The notes under the pieces were generated by a model. The model made no database searches and had not been told where the DNA came from. It saw nothing but the letters and a program-made list of their open reading frames with translations. Position numbers and translations under genes: made by a program. Shown here piece after piece: positions 8,601-17,554 of a DNA stretch of 64,000 nucleotides. Position 1 is the stretch's first letter, and every line of letters starts with the position of its first letter. Origin of the DNA: an uncultured Winogradskyella sp. (lineage in GTDB: Bacteria; Bacteroidota; Bacteroidia; Flavobacteriales; Flavobacteriaceae); the NCBI RefSeq assembly GCF_947501905.1, contig NZ_CANMXL010000003.1, positions 62,001 to 126,000 of the forward strand, given 5' to 3'.

Positions 8601-11556
8601 CTACTCCTACATTATCTGTAGAAGCTGTCCAAGACAAGTTTGCAGAAATTGCTGTAACTCCTGAAGCAGTTAAATTTGTTGGAACACTTGGCGCTGTTGT
8701 ATCTGGAGCATCAGTTGTTACGTTTACCACATTGCTTACTGCTGACTGATTTCCAGCCGCATCATTTGCACGAACGCTAAACGCATATGCTGTATTTGGC
8801 GCTAAGCCTGTAACTTGATAGTTTGTTGCAGTCCCTGAAACCGAAGCTACTACAACACCATCTTGCAAAACATCATATCCTGATACAGCTACATTATCTG
8901 TAGAAGCTGTCCAGCTTAAGTCAGTTGTACTTTGCGTTGTATTTGACGCCACAAGGTTAGTTGGTGCTGTTGGTGCATCAGTATCTGGTACTGTAGTTGC
9001 TGTAAAAGAACCTGTAAATACACCTCTACCATAAGTAGATGCTATAATTTGATTATTGTTATCATCACCGTTCACTGCCCAATAATCTAATGATGTTACA
9101 CTAACATCACTCATACCATTATAGGCTTGAGTCCAAGTAGGATTAGTAGAATTAAAGTTTGAAGTTGACCATACTCCTAATTGAGTTGCCACAATTGCTT
9201 CATCTCTATTTAGTGGATTTTGTAAAATATCCCTAACTGGTATATTTGGTAAATCTCCTTCTTTACTTGTCCAAGAAGAACCTCCATTTGAAGTTGCCCA
9301 TACACTTGTCACTCCATAATTATGAATTGTAACAAAAATATCATTTGCTGTTTCGCCATATCTTACAGAAGATACAGAACCAACAAAAGGTGTGTTAATT
9401 GTTGTAAATGTTGCTGAATTGTTTGAAACACTTGATAATCTTACAAGTCCACCATTAGCTAAACCTACATACCAAACATTATTTGCAAAAGGAGATGCTC
9501 TAAATGCTGTTGGTTTTGCAGTTAAAGCAGCATTAGTAAATGTTCCACTAGAATTAGAAGCTACATTAATAGAACGAATGCTAAAACTAGAACCACTAGA
9601 ATTATTACTAAGCAATCTATTGGCATCACTGTCATAGTCCATTTGATTTACGAAATCTCCTGTAGTTTGGCTACTTGCTAAAGTCGTAGCTCCACCTTGA
9701 CGTCTTCCTAATCCATTCCATGGTAAACTGAATCTATAGATAACATTGTTTACAAACGTTGCAATCATATACTGACCATCCTTATCAACAAATGTGTAGA
9801 AGCCATCGCCATCCGATAATTCTTCTGAACCATTAATACCCGGAGCTGCATTTCCATTTCTGAATGCTTGAGAACCATTATCCTGAGCTCCAGCAGTAAA
9901 AATCACATTTGTAGACCCACTTCCGTTAGGGCCAATTCCTGCTTTTACATATTGTGTTACATTATAATTGTTATTTCTTACGCTAATTGCTGATCCATTA
10001 CCGGAAGCAGCAGATAAACTCGATGCGTAATAGATACCGCCATCGTTACCAAAAACTGCTTGGTTTGAACTGCCTGGTCTAAACGTCATCGCATGTTGAT
10101 CGGCGTGAACTAAAGGTGCGCTCAACGTATTTAATCCTGGGTTATTAGACCACTTAGATATTTGTGTCCAAGAACCTGCATTATTTGTAGATCTAAATAA
10201 ATCAATACCGCCTACATATAGAATGTTATCATTGGTTGGATCTACCTCAATCATTAAATCATAGAAAGCTTGACCTCTACAAAAATCGTTTGCAGCTATA
10301 CCATTATCGGCGTCATTTGGTAAAGCACCATTTGAAATACTTCCAAATCCATTTGTTGTTGTATAAACATGAACTGGACTATTAACTCCTTGAGTTAAGG
10401 CATACATTTTATTAGCATTAGTAGAAGACACGGCAATCTCTACACGATTAGAATCTGTCAAAGGAGAGGCTCCAGCTTCTGTCCAAGTACCTCCGTTAGT
10501 TGTACTAAATACACGACCGCCGCCAGTTCCTCCAATACCAGGAGTAGTAATCGTTCCCATCCATAATTTGTTATCGGCACCGATTTCAAAATCATTAGGA
10601 ATTACAGGATAAGCAGTGCCTTGAAAATCAAATTGAAGATTTGCAGACTCAATTCTACTCCATGTTGTACCTCCATTAGTTGAGCGGTATAACCCTGCTG
10701 TTTGCAAACCTAGCCAGTTTGTAGGACTACTCGAAGCTCCATATACATGGGCTCCAACACCAACAAATAATTCGGTATTACCATTATTATTCCAAGCTAT
10801 TATATCATTTACATAAAAGATTCCTGATAAAAATAAGTTTGAAGCGTTAAATTCGAATGTTCCCGGACCAGCTGGAGGAATATTAACTGAAGTCCATGTG
10901 TTTCCACCGTCATTAGTAACATAAACACCATTACCAACTACATCTCCAGCAGTATACTGCTCTCCAGTACCAACATACCAACGATTAGAATTATTAGGGT
11001 CAACAGTTATAGATGTTACAGATAAATTACCCGGTACATTTTCTACGCGTTGCCACTGAGAACTTGAGTTCGTAATATTTGTGTTTTTCCATAAACCACC
11101 ACTAACACCACCAGCATAAACTGTATTATTAGAAGAATCATTAGGGTCAAATAAAATTGCTCTTGTACGACCACCAATATCATTTGGGCCTCTTTCATCC
11201 CAAGCATTTCCTACTTCCCCAGGATTTCTTTCACTTTCTCTTTGTTGTTTAAGTTCTTCTCTTAAAATAGCAATGTTACCATCATCCAGCCTTCCAGTAG
11301 AAGGGTTTACTGTAAGTTCAAACATTTGCTCGAAGTACCTATTTGGGGGTAGACCTTCCTTTTTTCTCTTTTTCTTATCCCAAGTCAACGTTTCTTTAAA
11401 TGGTGAATTTTCCATCACCTTTGCATGTGCTTCTCGTTGCTCTTGAAGAGTTTTTTGTGCTTGATTACTTTGGTTTTCGGTAAGAAAAGTAAACGCACTA
11501 ACTGCTACTATAAGTAGTGAAATACTACCTAGTAGAACGCGTAATTTTTTTGTCAT
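5656..11556 (-). CDS. Giant secreted BNR/VPS10-like beta-propeller protein with FN3, GEVED, DUF5011 and MAM-like modules and type IX sorting signal
   Basis: The frame is open to a TTG at 11646, but the signal peptide starts at the ATG at 11556 (MTKKLRVLLG), giving 1966 residues. After a pro-region containing NSPFKETL comes a BNR/sortilin-type propeller (about 130-850) with repeated STNGG(T/S)TW-like Asp-box motifs and GG(V/I)SGGLW. Then follow two FN3 domains (about 858-1035), GEVED (about 1047-1190), four DUF5011 modules (1191-1512), two MAM-like modules (about 1515-1855) and a sorting domain with YPNPASS (about 1885-1966). The N-terminal half is paralogous to the 37073-41092 protein; part of the C-terminal half repeats the neighbouring metallopeptidase gene. 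Similar propellers occur in glycoside hydrolases and sortilins, but no catalytic residues could be assigned. A surface adhesin or glycan-binding role is inference. Confidence 0.88.
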   Translation of the reverse strand: MTKKLRVLLGSISLLIVAVSAFTFLTENQSNQAQKTLQEQREAHAKVMENSPFKETLTWDKKKRKKEGLPPNRYFEQMFELTVNPSTGRLDDGNIAILREELKQQRESERNPGEVGNAWDERGPNDIGGRTRAILFDPNDSSNNTVYAGGVSGGLWKNTNITNSSSQWQRVENVPGNLSVTSITVDPNNSNRWYVGTGEQYTAGDVVGNGVYVTNDGGNTWTSVNIPPAGPGTFEFNASNLFLSGIFYVNDIIAWNNNGNTELFVGVGAHVYGASSSPTNWLGLQTAGLYRSTNGGTTWSRIESANLQFDFQGTAYPVIPNDFEIGADNKLWMGTITTPGIGGTGGGRVFSTTNGGTWTEAGASPLTDSNRVEIAVSSTNANKMYALTQGVNSPVHVYTTTNGFGSISNGALPNDADNGIAANDFCRGQAFYDLMIEVDPTNDNILYVGGIDLFRSTNNAGSWTQISKWSNNPGLNTLSAPLVHADQHAMTFRPGSSNQAVFGNDGGIYYASSLSAASGNGSAISVRNNNYNVTQYVKAGIGPNGSGSTNVIFTAGAQDNGSQAFRNGNAAPGINGSEELSDGDGFYTFVDKDGQYMIATFVNNVIYRFSLPWNGLGRRQGGATTLASSQTTGDFVNQMDYDSDANRLLSNNSSGSSFSIRSINVASNSSGTFTNAALTAKPTAFRASPFANNVWYVGLANGGLVRLSSVSNNSATFTTINTPFVGSVSSVRYGETANDIFVTIHNYGVTSVWATSNGGSSWTSKEGDLPNIPVRDILQNPLNRDEAIVATQLGVWSTSNFNSTNPTWTQAYNGMSDVSVTSLDYWAVNGDDNNNQIIASTYGRGVFTGSFTATTVPDTDAPTAPTNLVASNTTQSTTDLSWTASTDNVAVSGYDVLQDGVVVASVSGTATNYQVTGLAPNTAYAFSVRANDAAGNQSAVSNVVNVTTDAPDTTAPSVPTNLTASGVTAISANLSWTASTDNVGVASYDVLRDGVVVGNSTTTSFAATGLTAETQYNFSVIAKDAAGNASAASNVVSVTTDAVPVTYCSSQSSNVNDEFISRVQLNTIDNSSGAQFYSDFTSISTTLTKDTQYTVSITPTWTGTLYNEGYSVWIDYNRDGDFTDAGEQVFTLAPSQTTPVSGSFTVPSSASEVATRMRVTMSYNANVDSCASFTYGEVEDYTVVIEGSGPDTEAPVITLNGSATINLNQGEAYTELGATATDNVDGDLTSSIVTTGTVNTNVAGTYTVTYSVSDAAGNNASTTRTVNVIADTTAPVITLNGSSTVSLDLGQIYTELGATATDNVDGDLTSSIVTTGTVNTSIAGMYTVTYSVSDAAGNNASATRTVTVNPDTTAPVITLNGASTINLNVGDAYNEQGATATDNIDGNLTSSIVTTGTVNTNVAGTYTVTYSVSDAAGNNASATRTVVVSADTVAPVITLLGSAAVNLTVGDAYTDAGATATDNIDGNLTSSIVVTGAVNTNVVGTYTLTYNVSDAAGNAATPVARIVNVNEVANGCTGGVSLPYSEGFESGIGAWTQSSVDDLNWTVDANGTPSNNTGPSSAVQGSNYIYVEASGNGTGFPNKRAIITSPCIDLSTATEATFSFKYHMFGSTNAGSVDLEVTNDEGATWTSVWSQTGNQGNQWLTVNVDLAAYLGSGIQVRFNRITGGTWQADVAIDDISVTEGTVTTPSCSGGITSYPYAQGFESGIGDWSQSSADDLNWTVDANGTPSNNTGPSSAVQGSNYIFVEASGNNTGYPNKRAIITSPCYDLSSQSSATFSFNYHMFGSNDMGSIALEASNDNGASWATLWSETGNQGNQWLSQNIDLSAYVGNSVQLRFNRLTGGTWQADIAIDNIGLTAGVTTKAEEIDVNLSDDIQTIENSVRFYPNPASSSVNVGLGMDMRNGAVDMTLSIYDLTGKMVKRVQWSVDSITSEKRINISGLNSGIYMLNIQGSNGMNKMQKLMKK
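5992..7746. repeat. Long direct repeat, copy 2 (about 1755 bp)
   Basis: Second copy of 1010-2764, offset 4982 bp, same orientation. Outside the edges the genes diverge sharply: the sorting domains are unrelated in detail, and the GEVED domains upstream are clearly similar but not identical. Confidence 0.9.
7027..7986 (-). repeat. Four tandem 240-bp DUF5011/HYR-like modules
   Basis: Four 80-codon units. The first (7747-7986, beginning DTEAPVITL) has no counterpart in the metallopeptidase gene; the other three lie in the repeat shared with 1010-2764. The unit boundaries are exact, so the two genes differ here by one whole module. Confidence 0.8.
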
Positions 11557-11721
11557 TTTTTTGAAATGGTTAGAGTTAGTTATCGAAGAAAATTTTTCGA
11601 CGGCTGAAATTATTAAAATAATGTTAACTATCAATAAAATTCTCAATATTTTCGATAAAATGCTATCGATTCTTCAATAACATATGCTTTTTTGTATAGA
11701 ATTATTACATTAAATTTACAC

Positions 11722-13413
11722 ATGCAAAACCCTGAAATCCTTAAAATACAGAATCTTAGCGTCAGTTTTTGTTCAAAAAAAGATGAAATTGAAGTGATTC
11801 ATGATGTTTCTTTCAATTTAAATTCTAATGAAATTTTAGCCATTGTTGGCGAATCTGGTTCTGGAAAATCGATTACATCCCTGTCAATTATGGGGCTTTT
11901 ACCAAAAGGGATTTCTAAAATCACTTCTGGGTCAATTCAATTTGAAGAAAAAAACTTACGAACACTTTCAGAAAAAGAATTTCAATCTATTAGAGGTCAT
12001 GACATTTCAATGATATTTCAAGAGCCTATGAGTTCTTTAAATCCTTCAATGAAATGTGGAAAACAAGTTGCCGAAATTATTAAGCAACATACTTCTTTAT
12101 CAAAAAATGAGATAAAAAAAGAAGTGCTTTCTCTCTTTGAAAAAGTTAGACTTCCTGAACCAGCGCGTGCTTATGATGCTTATCCACATGAGATCTCTGG
12201 CGGGCAAAAGCAACGAGTTATGATAGCCATGGCTATCTCTTGCAAGCCAAAAATATTAATTGCTGATGAGCCTACTACAGCGTTAGACGTCACAGTACAG
12301 AAAGAAATTTTAGACTTACTTAAAGTATTGCAAGAAGAAACTAAAATGAGTGTTATATTTATTTCGCACGATTTAGCACTAGTGTCTGAGCTAGCCGATA
12401 GAGTATTAGTTATGTATAAAGGTGAAATTGTTGAACAAGGTGGTGTTCATCAAATTTTTACAGCTCCAGAACACATTTACACTAAGGCCTTGTTTAACTC
12501 AAGACCATCTCCAAAGGTAAGATTAAAGCTACTTCCTACAGTAAGCGATTTTTTGAATGATGCGATTAAAACAGATATCATTTCAGAATCTGAGCGCAAA
12601 CAAAAACATGAAGATTTATATAAACAACCTCCAATGTTAGAAGTTGTTGATTTGGAAAAGATATATCTTTCCAAAAAAGGTTGGTTTGGCCCAAAATCAC
12701 AATTTAAAGCCGTAGATAAAGTAAGCTTTAAAGTATATCCTGGTGAAACTCTAGGTTTAGTAGGAGAATCTGGTTGCGGAAAATCTACTTTAGGAAGCGC
12801 TATACTGCAATTGGATAAAGCTACTTCTGGAATCTTAAAATATAATGGTAAAGACATTACAAATCTTAGTAAAACAGAATTAAGAGCACTTCGTAAAGAC
12901 ATTCAAATTATATTTCAAGATCCTTTTGCATCTTTAAATCCTAGACTTACTGTTGGTAATGCAATTATGGAGCCTATGAAAGTCCATAACATAGAAAACA
13001 ATTCTGATGAGAGAAAAGAAAAGGTTTTAGAAATATTAAGTCATGTCGGTCTTAGCGCAGATGATTTTAATAAGTATCCTCACGAGTTTTCTGGTGGTCA
13101 ACGCCAACGTATTGGCATTGCAAGAACTATTGCTTTAAATCCCAAACTCATTGTCTGTGACGAGTCGGTTTCTGCATTAGATATTTCTGTACAAGCGCAA
13201 GTATTGAATCTTTTGAATACTCTAAAAGAAGAATTTGGGTTTACCTATATATTTATTTCGCACGACTTAGCTGTGGTAAAGTATATGGCAGACCAACTTA
13301 TGGTTATGAATAAGGGTAAAATTGAAGAATTGAATGAAGCAGATAGTATTTATAGTAATCCGCAAAAAGAATACACAAAAAGACTTATAGATGCTATTCC
13401 AAAAGGTCTATAG
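11722..13413 (+). CDS. Fused oligopeptide-type ABC transporter ATPase (two nucleotide-binding domains)
   Basis: Two complete ABC ATPase domains in one chain of 563 residues, as in YejF or a DppD-DppF fusion. Domain 1 has Walker A GESGSGKS, signature SGGQKQR and Walker B ILIADEP. Domain 2 (from about residue 310) has GESGCGKS, SGGQRQR and LIVCDES, with Ser where Walker B normally has Pro after the catalytic Glu. Each domain is followed by an oligopeptide-transporter C-terminal region. It would energise import or export of peptides or nickel-type solutes at the inner membrane. No permease or binding protein gene is adjacent, so its partners must be elsewhere. The start is the ATG at 11722 (MQNPEILK); the frame extends to a TTG at 11692 without family support. 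Confidence 0.9.
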   Translation: MQNPEILKIQNLSVSFCSKKDEIEVIHDVSFNLNSNEILAIVGESGSGKSITSLSIMGLLPKGISKITSGSIQFEEKNLRTLSEKEFQSIRGHDISMIFQEPMSSLNPSMKCGKQVAEIIKQHTSLSKNEIKKEVLSLFEKVRLPEPARAYDAYPHEISGGQKQRVMIAMAISCKPKILIADEPTTALDVTVQKEILDLLKVLQEETKMSVIFISHDLALVSELADRVLVMYKGEIVEQGGVHQIFTAPEHIYTKALFNSRPSPKVRLKLLPTVSDFLNDAIKTDIISESERKQKHEDLYKQPPMLEVVDLEKIYLSKKGWFGPKSQFKAVDKVSFKVYPGETLGLVGESGCGKSTLGSAILQLDKATSGILKYNGKDITNLSKTELRALRKDIQIIFQDPFASLNPRLTVGNAIMEPMKVHNIENNSDERKEKVLEILSHVGLSADDFNKYPHEFSGGQRQRIGIARTIALNPKLIVCDESVSALDISVQAQVLNLLNTLKEEFGFTYIFISHDLAVVKYMADQLMVMNKGKIEELNEADSIYSNPQKEYTKRLIDAIPKGL

Positions 13414-13527
13414 AAAAAATACCTTTTTAGTTAAATAAAATACGCCAGAAACTAGTCTTAGCGTATTTTTAAATTTAGAAGTTTTTTCTTCAAAAGTAGG
13501 TTCTGGTAGATTTGGTTTATTTTTCAT
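13408..13527 (-). CDS. Possible 39-residue small protein
   Basis: A short ATG-initiated frame on the minus strand, too short for standard gene lists. It begins MKNKPNLPEPTFEEK and ends in a hydrophobic, Lys-spaced tail (VSGVFYLTKKVFFL). Its stop overlaps the final codons of the ABC ATPase gene in a convergent arrangement. The composition (proline-rich polar start, amphipathic or hydrophobic end) is protein-like. However, the plus-strand terminator 13437-13471 lies inside it, and no promoter was recognised. Not a known family to me; it may be chance. Confidence 0.25.
   Translation of the reverse strand: MKNKPNLPEPTFEEKTSKFKNTLRLVSGVFYLTKKVFFL
13437..13471 (+). terminator. Terminator of the ABC ATPase gene
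   Basis: Inverted repeat AAATACGC / GCGTATTT with a 13-nt loop, followed by a T run, about 25 bases after the ABC stop codon. Confidence 0.65.
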
Positions 13528-13710
13528 AAGTATAAATTTATGATAGATTTGGGGACAAATCATAAATTAAGTTTATGGTAAATCTGGTTAACTTGGTTAT
13601 TTTGATTTGGGAATGCTAATATGAAACAATTTTTCATTTACAACGATTAAATACATAATTAATCGATGAAATACATCAAATTTTAACATTTATTGCGTTT
13701 TTAGATATAA
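13472..13710. other. Intergenic stretch without recognised gene
   Basis: Part of the 340-bp gap between the ABC ATPase and scoB. Apart from the possible small frame at 13408-13527, it holds AT-rich sequence with imperfect repeats of the type TTTATGRTARATYTGG (near 13540 and 13573) and only very short open frames. No tRNA, riboswitch or promoter was recognised. Confidence 0.4.
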
Positions 13711-13734
13711 AAAAGCCGCTTATATGGTAGCGGC
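13711..13734 (-). terminator. Terminator of the CoA-transferase operon
   Basis: Stem GCCGCT / AGCGGC with an 8-nt loop; on the minus strand it is followed by TTTTTTAT. It lies 20 bases beyond the scoB stop codon. Confidence 0.8.
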
Positions 13735-13753
13735 AAGCAATACTATACTGAAC

Positions 13754-14407
13754 TTAAATAGCCATTTCAGGGATATCACCTTCTATAATTAAGTGGCCTT
13801 CTGTGGCATTTTTTATGTCCTCAACAGAAACTCCTGGAGCGCGTTCTAGTAATTTAAATCCATCCGGAGTAACTTCCATAACTGCTAAATTGGTGACTAC
13901 CTTTTTTACACAGCCAACACCTGTTAATGGCAGTGAACACTTTTTAAGCAATTTTGAAGCACCTGCCCTGTTGGTGTGCATCATAGCAACGATAATATTC
14001 TCCGCACTAGCTACTAAATCCATAGCGCCACCCATACCTTTTACCATTTTTCCAGGGATTTTCCAGTTGGCAATATCTCCGTTTTCTGCAACTTCCATAG
14101 CGCCAAGAATAGTTAAATCTACATGCTTACCACGAATCATTGAAAAACTTGTTGCCGAATCAAAAAAAGAAGCGCCTGGTAATGTTGTTATCGTTTGCTT
14201 ACCTGCATTAATAATATCTGCATCCTCATCTCCTTCATAAGGGAAAGGCCCCATTCCTAAGACTCCGTTTTCACTCTGAAACTCAACTTCTATGTCTTCT
14301 CTTACAAAGTTTGCGACTAATGTTGGTATCCCTATTCCTAAGTTAACATAATAACCGTCTTTAACTTCTTTTGCAATTCGCTTTGCGATTCCGTTTTTAT
14401 CTAACAT
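13754..14407 (-). CDS. scoB: Succinyl-CoA:3-ketoacid CoA-transferase subunit B
   Basis: 217 residues, the usual size of the beta subunit of family I CoA-transferases. The motif SENGVLGMGPFP contains the catalytic glutamate that forms the glutamyl-CoA thioester intermediate. GIGIPTLVANF and GGAMDLV are further family motifs. With ScoA it transfers CoA from succinyl-CoA to acetoacetate (ketone body or leucine breakdown) in the cytoplasm. It follows scoA with a one-base gap, so it is co-transcribed and probably translationally coupled. The terminator 13711-13734 closes the operon. Confidence 0.95.
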   Translation of the reverse strand: MLDKNGIAKRIAKEVKDGYYVNLGIGIPTLVANFVREDIEVEFQSENGVLGMGPFPYEGDEDADIINAGKQTITTLPGASFFDSATSFSMIRGKHVDLTILGAMEVAENGDIANWKIPGKMVKGMGGAMDLVASAENIIVAMMHTNRAGASKLLKKCSLPLTGVGCVKKVVTNLAVMEVTPDGFKLLERAPGVSVEDIKNATEGHLIIEGDIPEMAI

Positions 14408-14408
14408 A

Positions 14409-15110
14409 TTAACTTCTTTGTCTAACGGTTCTTTGTTCTATACGCTTTTCATATGCTTCTCCTTGAAATATCCGTTGTACAAATATCCCTGGGATATGAA
14501 TTTGATTAGGGTCTAGCTCTCCAGCTGGCACTAATTCCTCAACCTCAGCAACAGTAATCTTTGCAGCACCACACATATTAGCATTAAAATTTCTTGCAGT
14601 TCCTTTAAATATTAAATTACCTGCTTCGTCACCTTTCCATGCCTTTACAAAAGCAAAGTCAGCCTTTGGAGCATATTCTAAAACATGCATTTTGCCATCA
14701 AACTCTCTGGTCTCTTTACCCTCTGCAACTTCAGTACCGTAACCTGCAGGTGTATAAAAAGCCGGAAAGCCTGCTTGAGCAGCACGGCATCGTTCTGCTA
14801 ATGTTCCTTGAGGAATAAGTTCAACTTCTAATTCGCCACTTAACATCTGCCGTTCAAATTCGTCATTTTCACCAACATAAGAAGACACCATTTTTTTGAT
14901 TTGTTTTCCTTGGAGTAATAACCCTAAGCCAAAGTCATCAACGCCTGCATTATTCGAAATACAGGTCAAGCCTTTTACTTTTGTTTTTACAAGCTCTGCT
15001 ATAGCATTTTCTGGAATACCACTAAGCCCAAATCCACCTAACATAAAGGTCATATTATCGGCTACACCATTTAAAGCTTCCTCGACGCTAGCTACTTTTT
15101 TATTAATCAT
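14409..15110 (-). CDS. scoA: Succinyl-CoA:3-ketoacid CoA-transferase subunit A
   Basis: 233 residues, the expected length for the alpha subunit. Recognisable family stretches are [45 protein letters not shown], and [13 protein letters not shown] close to the CoA site. First gene of the scoAB operon. The 93-bp upstream gap to the PBP1A gene contains no clear TAnnTTTG element. The GFGLSGIP and SSYVGEN motifs favour acetoacetate (SCOT-type) rather than butyrate-type enzymes, but the substrate is inferred from similarity only. Confidence 0.95.
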   Translation of the reverse strand: MINKKVASVEEALNGVADNMTFMLGGFGLSGIPENAIAELVKTKVKGLTCISNNAGVDDFGLGLLLQGKQIKKMVSSYVGENDEFERQMLSGELEVELIPQGTLAERCRAAQAGFPAFYTPAGYGTEVAEGKETREFDGKMHVLEYAPKADFAFVKAWKGDEAGNLIFKGTARNFNANMCGAAKITVAEVEELVPAGELDPNQIHIPGIFVQRIFQGEAYEKRIEQRTVRQRS

Positions 15111-15203
15111 ACTTATTGATTATTTGCAGACGTAAATTACAAAAGAATAGTAGAAAATACTATCGTGATTATATTAAAACCTTATTAAATGAAGAATTGA
15201 TAT

Positions 15204-17552
15204 TTAGAAGTCAATACCAAAGTCTTCATCAACATTACCATCTCCTGAAACATCGTCATTTGACGCTTTGCTACAATCTATATTAATGGATAAATTAGAA
15301 GGCTTTTCAAATTCTGCTTTAGAAACATTTAGGCTTTCATCTTCGTAACATGCTTTCATATAAAGTGCCCAAATTGGTAATGCTGTAGACGCACCTTGAC
15401 CATACTTTGTGTCTCTAAAATGTGCAGCTCTATCTTCACAACCTACCCAAACACCTGTAACAAGGTTAGGTACCATACCCATGAACCATCCGTCACTATT
15501 ATTTTGTGTCGTTCCAGTTTTCCCTGCAATAGGATTAGTTAATTCCCAAGGATATCCAGTCAACATTTCTTTGGTAAAACTTTGATTTATGCGCCAGTTA
15601 TCTCGTAAACGAGCACCTGAACCAGATTGTACAACACCTTCCATTAAGTTTACTGTAACATAGGCTACTTCTTCACTTAAAACATCTCTGCTTTCTGGTT
15701 TAAATTGATATAATACGGTTCCATTTTTGTCCTCAATACGGGTGACTAAAACAGGTTTGTTATAAACACCTTTGTTGGCAAAAGTAGAGTATGCTGCTAC
15801 CATTTCATAAACACTTATATCTGGTGTTCCTAATGCAATTGCTGGTACAGGTAAAATCTCTTGCTCTACGCCTAATTTTTCGGCCATTTCTACTACGGGT
15901 TGCGGCCCAATTTCATTCATCAAACGCGCAGTAATCGTATTTGTAGAACTTGCTAAAGCTGCTTTTAAAGTCTGATAGCCTTTGTAATTGCCTCCTGTAT
16001 TTCTTGTCGTCCAAGACTCTGGGTTATTAAACTTGTTCGCCTCAATTGTAATTGGTGTTCTTGGTAAAGAGTCACAAGGTGACAATTGTAACTGATCTAT
16101 GGCAGTAGCATAAACAAATGGTTTAAAAGTAGAACCTACTTGGCGCTTTCCTTGTTTTACCATATCATACTTAAAATGCTTATAATTCATCCCACCAACC
16201 CAAGCTTTTACATGACCTGTTTGTGGATCCATAGACATCATAGCTGGGCGTAAAAATGATTTATAATAGCGCATAGAATCCATCGGTTTCATTACTGTAT
16301 CAATCTCGGTGTATTTTCCATCTTTCCATGCAAAAATTTCCATTTGTACGGGTTTATCAAAAGATGCTATAATCTCTTTTTCTGATTTCCCTAAATCATT
16401 TTTCATGTGTCTCCAACGCTCACTTCGGCGCATACCAACATTCATTAGACTTTTGATTTCTTTTTGGTCAAGCTCTAAAAAAGGTGCAGTTGCATTGCGC
16501 TTTGGCGTATTTTGACCATCAAATTCAGCTTGTAGCATAGGCATATGTTGGGCTACAGCATCTTCAGCATACTTTTGCATGCGATAGTCTATAGTTGTAT
16601 AAATTTTTAAGCCATCGTTATATAAATTATACTTTTCTCCATCTGGTTTAGGATTGTCATTAATCCAATCTTTCATAAATTCCGCTAAGTTGGCTCTAAA
16701 GTATGTTGCTAATCCTTCACGGTGAGATTCTGGAGAATAGTTAAGGTCTAATTCTGTTTTTTGAAGAGAGTCTTTTACTGCCTCAGTTATGTATTCGTAT
16801 TTAGCCATCTGAGCCAAAACCACATTACGTCTTTTCTTTGTTTGTTCCGGTCTTTTATGAGGTCTCGGATTAAAATAAGATGAGTTTTTAAACATACCTA
16901 CAAGCATAGCTGACTCTTTTAAATCTAAATCTTTAGGCTCTTTTCCAAAATAAATTCTGGCAGCTGAGCGAATCCCGTCAGCATTATTCCCAAAGTCATA
17001 GATATTAAAATACATAGCTATGATTTCTTCCTTAGTATACTGACGCTCTAATCGGATAGCAATAACCCATTCTTTAGTTTTTTGAATAATACGCCCAATG
17101 ATATTGGAAGATACTCTCTTTGTAAATAGTTGTTTAGCTAATTGCTGGGTAATGGTACTTGCTCCACCGCCTTTACCAAGCTTAAAAACAGCTCTCAATG
17201 TACCCCTACCATCTATTCCTGAATGATTATAAAAACGAATATCTTCAGTAGCAACTAATGCGTCTACCAAATTTTTTGGCAACTCATCAAAGCCTATTGG
17301 AGTCCTATTATCTTCAAAATAGAATTTAGAAAGCGTTTTATTATCAGACGAGATTACCTCTGAAGCTAGATTTGTACGAGGGTTTTCTAATACAGTATGG
17401 TCAGGCATTTCGCCCAAAGCACCCCAAGATGCCAATAGAAATATTAATATTACAGACAATATCCCGAATGAAAATGTCATCCAAAACCAACGAATATATT
17501 TTGAAAAATCTTGAGTATTACTCTCCTTTTTTGTCGCTTGTTTTTTAGCCAT
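15204..17552 (-). CDS. Class A penicillin-binding protein 1A (transglycosylase/transpeptidase)
   Basis: 782 residues. One N-terminal membrane helix (about 20-45) precedes the GT51 glycosyltransferase domain (TEDIRFYNHSGID with the catalytic Glu, then GGASTITQQLAKQL). The transpeptidase domain has the three active-site motifs: GSTFKPF (S-x-x-K, nucleophile Ser), SSTNT (S-x-N) and GKTGTTQNNSDGWF (KTG). It polymerises lipid II and crosslinks peptidoglycan in the periplasm. The C-terminus is acidic (DDVSGDGNVDEDFGIDF). It is two bases downstream of gldH, so ricT, gldH and this gene form one operon. Confidence 0.95.
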   Translation of the reverse strand: MAKKQATKKESNTQDFSKYIRWFWMTFSFGILSVILIFLLASWGALGEMPDHTVLENPRTNLASEVISSDNKTLSKFYFEDNRTPIGFDELPKNLVDALVATEDIRFYNHSGIDGRGTLRAVFKLGKGGGASTITQQLAKQLFTKRVSSNIIGRIIQKTKEWVIAIRLERQYTKEEIIAMYFNIYDFGNNADGIRSAARIYFGKEPKDLDLKESAMLVGMFKNSSYFNPRPHKRPEQTKKRRNVVLAQMAKYEYITEAVKDSLQKTELDLNYSPESHREGLATYFRANLAEFMKDWINDNPKPDGEKYNLYNDGLKIYTTIDYRMQKYAEDAVAQHMPMLQAEFDGQNTPKRNATAPFLELDQKEIKSLMNVGMRRSERWRHMKNDLGKSEKEIIASFDKPVQMEIFAWKDGKYTEIDTVMKPMDSMRYYKSFLRPAMMSMDPQTGHVKAWVGGMNYKHFKYDMVKQGKRQVGSTFKPFVYATAIDQLQLSPCDSLPRTPITIEANKFNNPESWTTRNTGGNYKGYQTLKAALASSTNTITARLMNEIGPQPVVEMAEKLGVEQEILPVPAIALGTPDISVYEMVAAYSTFANKGVYNKPVLVTRIEDKNGTVLYQFKPESRDVLSEEVAYVTVNLMEGVVQSGSGARLRDNWRINQSFTKEMLTGYPWELTNPIAGKTGTTQNNSDGWFMGMVPNLVTGVWVGCEDRAAHFRDTKYGQGASTALPIWALYMKACYEDESLNVSKAEFEKPSNLSINIDCSKASNDDVSGDGNVDEDFGIDF

Positions 17553-17554
17553 AT

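Noticed and set aside
12477..12902. 141-codon open frame on the minus strand
   Set aside because: Antisense to the ABC ATPase gene, whose two domains are complete; no family features.
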